Assembly (NCBI GenBank): GCA_030386875.1
Contig: CM059560.1
Coordinates: 26,406,183 to 26,470,182, forward strand
DNA: 64,000 bases
Direction: 5' to 3'
DNA from: Morinoia aosen
Lineage: Eukaryota > Arthropoda > Malacostraca > Amphipoda > Talitridae
Translations under genes and position numbers: made by a program
In this document: piece by piece, positions 9,810 to 18,020 of the stretch
Numbering within the stretch: position 1 is the first letter of the stretch
How the letters are laid out: each line of letters starts with the position of its first letter
Notes under the pieces: model-generated
What the model saw: only the letters and a program-made list of their open reading frames with translations
The model's database searches: none
What the model was told of the DNA's origin: nothing

Positions 9810-11117
9810 CAGGGTGGGGCAGAAAAACCTATCCGATTTCAAAACGTTATAAAATTAAAACGACTGAAGTTGTCAAAAAATTTATTTATTAGCATATTGC
9901 AAATTTTATGCCATTTTTAAATTTAAGTTTTGAAAAGCACATCACTCAAATGTCGTCCTTGGGAGCGGATACACTGATTTAGGCGCTCGCGGTAGCTTTC
10001 CATGACTTTCACCGTCATTTCCACAGGAATTTCTTCAATTGCCCGAGCAATTTCCCTTCGTAAAGCAAGAAGGGTCCTTGGTCGATGCTGGTAAACCTTC
10101 AATTTGAGGTAACCCCAAAGGAAGAAGTCACATGGAGTGAGATCCGGTGAGCGCGGCGGCCAGCCAAGATCACCTCTCAGGGAAATGAGGCGACCGGGAA
10201 ACAGTTCCCTGAGAATGTCCATTGATCGTCGCGATGTGTGGGCGGTTGCACCATCCTGTTGAAACCACACATTTTCCACGCCATTTTCTTCCATTTTGGG
10301 TCTAAGAAAATTTTCCAGCATGAAACAATAGCGCTCGCTGTTGACCGTTACGGTTTGCCCATTTTCTTCAAAAAAGTAAGGCCCCCAGACGCCTAGGCGG
10401 GAAAGAGCACACCACACAGTCACTTTTGGGCTATGGAGGGGTTCCTGATGGATTTCTCGAGGATTTTCGTCACTCCAATATCGAAAATTATGCCTGGTAA
10501 CGGCACCACAAAGGTGAAAATGGGCTACGTCCGTGAAGAGCACAACATCGTCGTTTGGGAGTTCTCGGAGATCGCGACACAGGTTCGTACGGGTTTCAAA
10601 ATCCCTTTCACTTAATTCCTGTGCAACAACCATTTTGTAGGGATGCATTTTGAGGTCCCGGTGCAAAATGCGCCGAATACTGCGGTTGGAAATCGCCAAA
10701 GCGAGCGAATGTTTTCGCGCCGAACGACGCGGGGAACGTTCAATCGCGGCTCTCACATTGACCACGTTTTCAGGTCCTGTTGCTGTCCTGGGACGTCCAG
10801 GCGACTTCTTTTTCAATGCTGAACTCGTCTGTCTAAAATTTGACACCCACACTTTAATCGTAGCGTGATGTGGAACAGGATCATGACGCCCGAGTCCGAA
10901 ATGAATTCGAAAAGCACGTTGTGTAGCAATTATCGAACCGCCGCATTCGATAAACCGCTCAATAACAAAAGCACGATGTTCACCAGACCAAGACATGTTG
11001 ACTATTGACAAATGGCATAAAACCGGCTTTCTAACGGTTTTTACCCCACTACTCTACCTGCTCCCTCTTCTGAGAAAAAGGGATTTGAAATCGGATAGGT
11101 TTTTCTGCCCCACCCTT
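9810..11117 (-). mobile_element. mariner-like (IS630-Tc1-mariner) transposon, complete
   Basis: A 33-bp inverted repeat is exact: 9811-9843 pairs with 11084-11116. The outermost base is C at 9810 and T at 11117, the only terminal mismatch. TA dinucleotides flank both ends (9808-9809 and 11118-11119), the target duplication of this superfamily. The element is 1.3 kb with one uninterrupted transposase frame on the minus strand. It sits inside a TTAA element that itself lies in the Harbinger transposon. The exact repeats and intact frame make it the youngest DNA transposon in the window. Confidence 0.96.
9923..11011 (-). CDS. mariner-like transposase, 362 aa, D161/D253/D290
   Basis: This transposase would cut and rejoin the 33-bp terminal repeats at TA targets, using an RNase-H-fold DDD centre. 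Residues 8-60 form a first helix-turn-helix region of the type seen in many insect transposases (DUF4817-like, with 'IECGGSIIATQRAFR'). GRPR at 72-75 is an AT-hook-like linker, and 94-126 is a second helix-turn-helix ('LALAISNRSIRRIL'). The catalytic motifs are VLFTD (D161), WFQQDGATAH (D253) and PPRSPDLTPCDFFLWG (D290), with 36 residues between the last two. Relatives usually have DEAHF after the first Asp; here it is DVAHF, a one-base change that could weaken activity. There are no stops or frameshifts. The upstream Met at 11011 is chosen; Met6 is an equally possible start. Length is normal for the superfamily. Confidence 0.95.
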   Translation of the reverse strand: MSIVNMSWSGEHRAFVIERFIECGGSIIATQRAFRIHFGLGRHDPVPHHATIKVWVSNFRQTSSALKKKSPGRPRTATGPENVVNVRAAIERSPRRSARKHSLALAISNRSIRRILHRDLKMHPYKMVVAQELSERDFETRTNLCRDLRELPNDDVVLFTDVAHFHLCGAVTRHNFRYWSDENPREIHQEPLHSPKVTVWCALSRLGVWGPYFFEENGQTVTVNSERYCFMLENFLRPKMEENGVENVWFQQDGATAHTSRRSMDILRELFPGRLISLRGDLGWPPRSPDLTPCDFFLWGYLKLKVYQHRPRTLLALRREIARAIEEIPVEMTVKVMESYRERLNQCIRSQGRHLSDVLFKT

Positions 11118-11151
11118 TACGAGTATAAAAATGTGGGCGTTAGCGGGTTAA

Positions 11152-12340
11152 GCAAATGGTGTTAGATAATTATTTTCAACTTTTAAGTTCTGTACAATGA
11201 GCATGAGCATGTCAATGTTGAACACAACAAAAATGATAAGTAGGGCCATTATTACCTACCAGTGTTGATAGACAAACATTATTGACATTAGGTTATGAGT
11301 TTAGATAATGTTTGTAATGGTATTGTTGTTCTGTGGAGTACAACAAGTAGTACAAATGTTAGTGGTGACCTATTTAAACTGCCAGTTATTTGTATCACAT
11401 TAGATCCTGCAATTTTGCTCTTAATTTTGAATTTGTTGTTTTATCTATTGAATGGTAAATATTCTATTTACCTGGTGCTGATAATCTATGATGAAATTAG
11501 TCTGCTCTATGTTATTGTACTCTTAAATTTGTACCATTTTACAATTGTAAAAATTAGTACAAATGTCTTATTGCCATTCTGCATGACAGTGGAATTTGGG
11601 CATTAAGTTTGATACATTTGTTTTAAAGGATTTGGCAGAAAAGTTAGAATTCTGAAAATGGGTGAGATTCTCTGCAAATTATTCTGAATTTAGGCAAGAA
11701 GCTTATGGAAAAGTGCATGTGCACTTGTTACTGACAGTTTTAGAAGTGAAGTAAATATAGCTTGATAGTATTTTTTTCTTAACAACATGAACATTTTGCT
11801 AGGAGGGCAATTTCTAATTTAGACATTCATTCATTCATGAATGTCTAAATTTAGATCATACAGTTGAGGTTTTATGAAAACTATCATTATGGCATAGATG
11901 AATCTTTGTAGTCATGTGTGACCCTCATTTAACACAAAGTGGAGGTTTTTATTGTTCCTCATTTGAGTTCTCAATGAAACTCATGGAAAACTTTTCCTTC
12001 ATTAGCTAATAATTTTTAGTGTTGGATGAAAGTCAGTACCAGATTGTGTGACTGCGTACTCTAAACATTATTTTAGCAATACCTAATGATACTTCTTTCA
12101 ATATACAATTTTCAAACATTTCACTACACATATCTCTACTTCTTGTGTTATTCCCTAACAAAACATGTTTATTTGCAATAAAGCTCATGTACTGGAGCAT
12201 ACAAATATGTACTATGTACTTGAATAATCAAGTCTGTCACAAACACTATTGCAAGAATTAATATTACCAGAAACTATGTACAGGACTATTATATCAATGG
12301 TGTAAGAATATTTCTAAATGATATTATTTTTTTCAGATCT
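11152..12340. other. AT-rich interior of Harbinger element
   Basis: No ORF with recognisable motifs. It ends in a polypyrimidine run and AG at 12337, like an intron acceptor before the coding-like stretch that follows. Confidence 0.45.
11817..11850. other. hairpin, 14-bp arms
   Basis: The arms ATTTAGACATTCAT and ATGAATGTCTAAAT are perfectly complementary around a six-base loop. It has no neighbour that would make it a terminator or element end. Confidence 0.7.
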
Positions 12341-13015
12341 TCTGAAGAAGAGGACATCCCTCCCATGCTTCTAATTCTTGCGGCTCCTCGCTTCTGAAAG
12401 GATGAAAATATCAGGGTCTGGAGCTGTGGAGAGCGAGCCTTGGATGCACACTAACCTTATGGCTTTTTTTTTGGATTATGGGCCCCCGGACTGTAGCATG
12501 AGCAGCATGAATATTAATTCAAGTGATGATTTTGTTACCCACATTTCAAGTGTAAGGCAAATAATCAAAGAACCCTATACAGAGTATTGTAGTGTTGGTC
12601 AACAGTTTGGTTTCAGAAAGAACTTGAAAATACTGTAGAAACTCAGTTAATGGGCACTTCAGCCGAAATTGATGACGATATCGTTCATGTAAGTAGTGGA
12701 TGCAAGCCTCAAAACTGTCTCGCCTGCACCAAGCCTTCCCTGGCAGCAGATACATATACTGATGTCATGGGCAGTGGGGGATTTTGTAAGTGTAAAAGGA
12801 GTAAGAAAGATAACAGCATTTTAGTTGAGTACGGTAGAGTTATTTCATGAGAAATATTTTAATGTTGAGAGCTCATTAGCATGAAAAGGAGTGCTGGAAA
12901 TGATAATTACATTACCAAACTTGCTGTGAACTTGTGCTTGATAAACTGAATGGCCTTGCGGGTGAAGAACAAATGAAGTTCATGTCGAAACTTGCTAAAC
13001 TCTGTTCTAAGAATT
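12341..13015 (+). pseudogene. coding-like remnant, possibly the second Harbinger protein
   Basis: After a 'ttatttttttcag' acceptor-like site, open frames follow one another with shifts. One covers 12378-12638 (86 codons). Another covers about 12650-12850 and includes 'CKPQNCLACTKPS' and 'CKCKRSKKDNS'. A third stretch before the TGA near 13013 reads ELVLDKLNGLAGEEQMKFMS and is rich in charged and Leu residues. Base composition is less AT-biased than the surroundings. PIF/Harbinger elements often carry a second DNA-binding protein (Myb- or MADF-like) beside the nuclease, and this position would suit it. I see no diagnostic motif, so the identity is a guess. Confidence 0.35.
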
Positions 13016-13319
13016 GACAAGTGTTAGATGCCATTTACTGGCCTCTTTAATAATATTCATGAACTTATCTATAAATCGCTTCCCTGCCTGACTGTTAAAT
13101 TGTTCCTTTCTTTTATCTCAATGTATGATAGGGTCAATTAAGTTATACCTTATGTGTTATAATAGCATATCTAGGGACAGTACAATGCTATTCTATAATA
13201 TGTTACGGACCATCCTATTATTTTTGCTCCTTTTTGACTTATTTTTCCACCCCAAATACTTCACCCTTAACCTTCATCTGACTTCATAAATCTCCCGATT
13301 TTCTGTTTCTCTGACACGA

Positions 13320-14070
13320 GAAAAAACTTTTGTATCTAAGGGAAGTAACGCTTCCAGGAGAAGAATGGTAGGGCACGAGCTTGCTGAAATAGTGTTTCTG
13401 GTTTTGTTTTAGTGATCATGTCCCCTCAGGGGGATACAATTATTGTATCTATGGGAACTAGCGCTCCTAGGGGGACAATGTCAGGACCCGAGCTGAGAGT
13501 AAGGTAGGCTTTCTTTTTTGTTGAAATCAAATGTTTTCGTTGTGTTAAGGACCACCTTTTTTCGGTTTACTGCTGTCCTGTTCTTCAGCTCCTACTACTT
13601 TCTTCTTCAACTTTGATCTTGTTTCATAATCTTCTTTCACAACTTACTGTTTCTGTGCCTTTCTGCATAGATTCCGCATTTCCTTAACTCCATACTAAAT
13701 GGTGCCTTCCTCCTTTCTCTCTTAGGATCGCATTTGTTGCTGGGTAGGGAGGCTAAAACTAACGACTAATCTAATCTAGTGATCATGTTTTTTCGGCTCA
13801 TTGCCATCTTTTTCTTCAGCACCTACTACTTCCTTCTTGCATGTTTGTTTTATTTGAATTTTCTTCCCGACTTCCTGTTTAAATACGCATTGTATCCTGT
13901 GTGGCAAGACACTCGTTTTACCACACAAGGATGGCCTGTGTGAGACACACATTGTGCTTAGATTTCCGGTGTACGTGTCCATACTCGATGGTCCCTTCAC
14001 TATTCCTCTCTTGATCAGGTCGTTGTCGTGACTAAGATGATTTAAACTAACCTAAATAATTATAATAGTA
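13320..14070 (+). repeat. older R1 copy interrupted by a younger R1
   Basis: The left part (13320-13409) holds a diverged head ('tttgtatctaagggaag'), the 'cacgagct' block and 'tggttttgttttagtgatca'. The right part resumes at 13789 with 'ttttcggctcattgcc' and continues to 'aggtcgttgtcgtgac' and 'taaactaacctaaat'. Joining the halves restores R1 order around the duplicated target. The right part also contains an extra inverted segment near 13890-13950, with GTGTGGCAAGACAC and CACACAAGGATGGCCTGTG. Confidence 0.8.
13422..13776 (+). repeat. young full-length R1 retroposon (tail A), nested
   Basis: It has a complete hairpin head (CCCCTCAGGGG, then GATACAATTATTGTATC) and runs to an AATCT tail. The 12-bp target TAGTGATCATGT is duplicated exactly at 13410-13421 and 13777-13788. 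It belongs to the 'gagctgagagt' subfamily. The target lies inside an older R1 copy. Confidence 0.93.
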
Positions 14071-14754
14071 ACTAGTAATTATTATTATTATCCGCCGTTA
14101 GTATGCGCACGTAATCATCTGTAAGAACACATATGCATAAATTTTTCAATACGCTGTTGAGTTGTAATATAATCTAATCTAAGGTGAACAAAGAAACTAT
14201 TCAGTTTAACTTGTGAGGATGCGAACTATAGCTATGCACCATATCTGCATGATGGTAGGGCATACGAGGAAATGGATGAAACTATTTCATTTAGTGGCAG
14301 ATTTATAAGCTAGATATGAGTGTGGACAAAACTGTTTATTTGGTAACATTGGTTTACGTTGTTTGTTATTAAAAGTCGGATTTTTTATACTTGTTGAAAC
14401 TCTGCACATCGATTTTGCGACAATGCGTGATTGTGAATTCAGATTATGGATGTTCCTAACCTTAACACGTATTCTAGTTTGCAGTAATTACATATCCTAA
14501 ATCCTGTTGATGTAGATCTTTAGTTAGCCTTCCTAAGTCAAATAATGATTTGTCAATGTTTTATTTAACGATGAAAAGCTGGAATGAAATACATGATGTT
14601 ATTGAAACAAATTATTTTTTTTGATTGACCTAATACATTCATTTCAACAAGTAATGCCAGAAAATAATGAGGGACTATTATTTCTCAGATATTTCTAACA
14701 CTTTTAGGCCGCATTTCCACAGTAGTGTTAGTGCATGGAGTCCCAACACTTTAT
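14071..14754. other. AT-rich interior of Harbinger element
   Basis: No ORF or repeat recognised. It lies just downstream (in minus orientation) of the transposase C-terminus and is probably its trailing region. Confidence 0.4.
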
Positions 14755-16293
14755 CCAGCAAGCATACAGCTCCTCCGCTTGTGAAGTAATTCTTCAGCTG
14801 GTCTCTGATGGCTGTAGCTGCCACAGCCGATCGACCGCCTCAACTCAACGAACCGAATGATGTCCAGTGTTTTCCCTCCAACTGCGGGTTGTGCACGATC
14901 CAGTGATAATGTCCTTTTTTTCAAGAGCAAGCGGGTTGATGTAACGGAAGTCTTTGTGATCATTTAGGTAATAATAAAGAGCGCAAGTTGCTAGAGTGGT
15001 AGACTGGACTCTCTTGACTGTGATGTTTGTATCAGTAAGGAAAACTCTGAACGTACTTGACAGTAAGCCGAATTCGTTTGTCGCTGTTTTTCGTGCTCTA
15101 GAAAGACCAGCTGAAAACTCTTTGGTCGTGAGAAAGGCTCGTACAAGGATAATGCTTCATGAAACGAGTTGGCAATGGCAACGCATCATCTGCCGCTATG
15201 ACATGTGGAGAAAGGAAGTTGGTCACAAGAAGTTCACGAGTATGGGGCATGTTCAAGCTGTTAGAATCGAATGATTTCCTAAAGGATGAGTTATTGAACA
15301 CTCCTGCGTCATGATACTCGATCAATTGTAGCGAGGTATCAGAGGGTAATTTCGAGTCGATCACAAGCAGGGAAGCATTTCTGGAACTTGGTGTCTTGCT
15401 TGCAGATTACTGAGCCAACTTTGCCCAGTATGTCTTATACCTTCTGCAAAGAATAAGAAAACTTTTGCATAATTCTTGTTTGTATTAACACGTATATATG
15501 ACGAACACTAAAATTATATATCGGAGAAAGCACCATATTATTCTCAACGAAGGCGATGTAGAAGACCTAGAAGTAGGATGCCCTAGAAGTCGCTGAACTT
15601 ATTCGGGCCCACAGGTAGCTATACTCAAATTTGACCATTGTAATAGACTTAAGTAAAATTCTACCTCTGTATCACCTGTGGTAAATAAATTGTTTAAATT
15701 GTTTAAAAATTGTTTGAATAAATTTTTTTAACGTTTCATGCCCGGAGCTCATTATCAACAAGGAAAACTTGCACAATTTCAACAGATAACAATAGACAAA
15801 AATGCGAAACAAAAATGGAGAAGCCTTGACAGTTTAATGACTTCAATTGTGAACTGTTTCCCAGTCGCTCTATCTGAGGGTTGCTGAGCACACCTGCAAA
15901 ATCATCAAACTGGTAACATTCTTGGATCCCCTTTTCATTCATGTATTAGAGAGCATTGCTCAACTCAGCCATGTTACCAAGCTATTGTCAGCGGTAAATT
16001 CAAAATTTTACACTCCAATAAAATAAAATGTTTTATGATCCGTCTAAAAGAAACGTTCAAAAATAATAATTTTCTCCGTAGGAACAATCTCACTTAACTG
16101 CAATCGTTTACATCAGGAAGCAGATCTTCTCTCAATCGATTCGGATTGTTAGCTCTATCTCGCCATGGTTTTACCCAACACCTTCTTTAAAGTTTCGCTG
16201 TTTTTGTACTTTCATCAAAAGTTGCGGTCACAAAAGTTCATTCGACAGCAAATTTCTAGAGCTCACACACATTCGCACGTCCTGCTCATCCAT
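14755..16293 (-). pseudogene. Harbinger-type DDE nuclease (transposase) pseudogene
   Basis: Read on the minus strand, it starts near 16293 with MDEQDV. At 16187-16155 is RRCWVKPW, matching the RRWWVRPW-type N-terminal signature of Harbinger nucleases, directly preceded by an in-frame TAA. The core is at 15364-15098: YHDAGVFNNSS (first Asp), then AADDALPLPTRFMKHYP (second Asp, as in GDdAFPL), then RVFSW. The frame is lost by a small indel and resumes near 15110 with LSRARKTATNEFGLLSSTF, which holds the catalytic Glu. The C-terminal part near 14835-14760, AIRDQLKNYFTSGGAV, is typical of the family end. Stops and frameshifts mean it cannot make an active enzyme. The stretch between 15400 and 16090 is too decayed to align by eye. 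Confidence 0.85.
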
Positions 16294-16421
16294 ATCGCAT
16301 ACCTACTTCGGTTTGTTTACATTCGATGAACGTCGGACGCTCATCACAGAGCTTAGTCAGAGCCACACACAGTCGTAATGTGGCCTGACTTGCTTAACGG
16401 CCGTTTGACATGACGAGTGTC

Positions 16422-16465
16422 CGTCATTCATTTGACGAACGAAAAATCGTAGTGTGGCCCCGGCA
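16422..16465 (-). repeat. right terminal inverted repeat of Harbinger element
   Basis: This is the inverted copy of the 7099 end, with TTCATTTGACGAACG as inner block and TAGTGTGGCCCCGGCA as outer block, followed by TTA. Confidence 0.9.
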
Positions 16466-16599
16466 TTACGCTACAGTTGAGATAACTCAAGTCGAGCTCA
16501 TTTTTGCCACGTGAGAAGGTGTTTGAGAAATAATTTTCATGTTCCAAAAATTAATTTTCATCCGAAATATTCCTTGTTATCCTTCACCATTTTCATTTT

Positions 16600-16860
16600 C
16601 TAACTCTCTCGGAAGGAAGATGCGAGGTTAGGCAGACCTTCTTTGGTTCAATCACGGTCCATCTTTCTCAAGTTCACATCTTGTAGTCCATTTTTCAGCC
16701 CTTATGACTTTCTTTTTCAACTTTATTTTTGGTTTATAAACTTCTTTTCAACGTTGCTGTTGCTATACGCATGGTGTAGGGAGTCTTATTATACACCTCG
16801 TTCAAACACATTAGTAGTGGTTAGGCATGCTGAAGCTAACCGAGAATCTAATTTTATCTG
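16600..16860 (+). repeat. old R1 copy, 5' part damaged
   Basis: R1 blocks appear in order: 'gcgaggttaggcag', 'cacggtccatctttctc', 'ccatttttcagcccttatg', 'ctttttcaactttattttt' and 'ggttaggcatgctgaagcta', ending in 'gagaatctaat'. It is strongly diverged. Confidence 0.6.
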
Positions 16861-17344
16861 CTAAGCAAGTTTACGTCAATGGTTCTTTTAGAATTAGAGC
16901 TCGTCAGTGACATTGGTATATCCCTAATTACTTGCACGAGATTAGCATGTATGGATTCAGAAGTCTGCCTACTATGGTTGCGTTCAGCACTATTTGTCTA
17001 GCTCCTTCTCGTGTTTGGATCATAGTGGAGGCCTGTGTGCGGCGCAGCCGGCCTCCTACTCTGATGCCTCAGTTTCTGCTCCTTAATTCTCTCATCACCT
17101 CGTCTTTTCGAGATGGCTTTGCTGCTGTTTTGGAGACTTCTAGTACGTATTAGATTACTTCTCTATAGTGGATCTTGAATCAATTCAGTAAAATATTTAG
17201 GTCAAACCGAGGGTGAGAAAATAATAGAATAGAAATTCAATGAAGGCTTCAGCTGGTGTTGATTAACGTAAGATGCGCTTCTTTTATGTTTGTTCAAGGT
17301 GTAGTGTATACTTCTTGCGCCTAGGATTTGCAATAGATTTAGAT
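16861..17344. other. no gene recognised
   Basis: No repeat block or protein motif seen. The 73-codon ORF at 16932 has no family features. Confidence 0.5.
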
Positions 17345-18020
17345 ATGTTTCTCTATCTTACACTATGAAGAATAGTGCCCCCAGTGAAGATACTGTTAGG
17401 TTACTACGGCTATAGGTAGGACTTCGGCATTTTAATTTTTTTGTACCAACTGTGCTTCTTTCTGTAATCTTGCTTTTTTTCTTTTTCTTATTTGTTTAAT
17501 CTTTGTCTTCCTTCCTTGCTTGCTGTTCCTTTGCGCCGAGTGTTTTGTGAGGGATCACAATTGATGCATAGATTCCTCATTTTTTACCCCGCAAGGAGAT
17601 ACAACTATTGTGTCCATGGGAATTAGCGCTCCCAGGGGGACTATGTGAGGGCCCGAGCTAAAGGTGAGGTAGGCTTTCTTTTTGTTAAAATAGAATAGGT
17701 TTTTGTTTTGTTACGGAACATCTTTTTACGGTTCACTGCTGTCCTGTTTTTCAGCCCTGATACTTTCTTCAACTTTTTCTTGTTTCATGATCTTCTTTCT
17801 TAGCTTATTGTTTCTATGCACCTTGTGCATAGATTCCGCGTTCCCTCAACTCCATACTAAATGGTGTCTTCATCCTTCCTCTCTTGGAACATCTTTGTCG
17901 TGGTCAAATGAGGCTAAAACTTTCTTTTATAATAATCCTCGTTTTCTACAGTCGATATGAAATGGGCTTTTCATCGCTCGCTTGAAATCGCCTATGTTGT
18001 GGCGAATAAGTCTTGAACTT
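17345..18020 (+). repeat. older R1 copy interrupted by a younger R1
   Basis: The left half (17345-17573) has a decayed head ('tatgaagaatagtgccccca'), 'ataggtaggacttc' and 'gatgcatagattcctca'. The right half resumes after 17949 with 'gatatgaaatgggc', 'cgcctatgttgtgg' and 'taagtcttgaactt', the exact continuation of R1 after its 'gcatagattcc' block. The younger copy fills the break. Confidence 0.75.
17588..17935 (+). repeat. young R1 retroposon (tail B), nested
   Basis: The head is 'cccgcaaggagatacaac', and the tail is 'aaaactttcttttataataa'. The target is duplicated with two mismatches: TCCTCATTTTTTAC (17574) and TCCTCGTTTTCTAC (17936). It belongs to the 'gagctaaaggt' subfamily and is inserted into an older R1. 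Confidence 0.88.

Larger units (their letters stand above)
9617..11147. mobile_element. short TTAA-flanked (piggyBac-like) element split by mariner
   Basis: TTAA stands at 9613-9616 and 11148-11151. The inner ends pair imperfectly: CCCTTTAACGC on the left and GCGTTAGCGGG on the right. CCC termini with TTAA duplications are typical of piggyBac-like elements. Without the mariner-like insert the element is only about 220 bp, a MITE with no coding region. The end similarity is short, so this is moderately supported. Confidence 0.6.
7099..16465 (-). mobile_element. PIF/Harbinger-type DNA transposon, decayed, about 9.4 kb
   Basis: The ends are inverted repeats: TGCCGGGGCCACACTA at 7099-7114 and its exact complement at 16450-16465, with a second matching block (CGTTCGTCAAATGAA) just inside. 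The trinucleotide TTA flanks both sides (7096-7098 and 16466-16468), which is the target duplication of the PIF/Harbinger superfamily. The interior carries a broken Harbinger DDE transposase on the minus strand (14755-16293). Several subterminal TCAAATGAAC copies (7131, 7149, about 7237) look like transposase-binding sites. Much of the length is later insertions: foldbacks, a TTAA element, a mariner-like element and two R1 retroposons. The intact element was therefore clearly shorter. Orientation is given by the transposase. Confidence 0.88.

Noticed and set aside
10433..10868. Plus-strand ORFs of 60 and 72 codons
   Set aside because: They are antisense shadows of the intact transposase frame.
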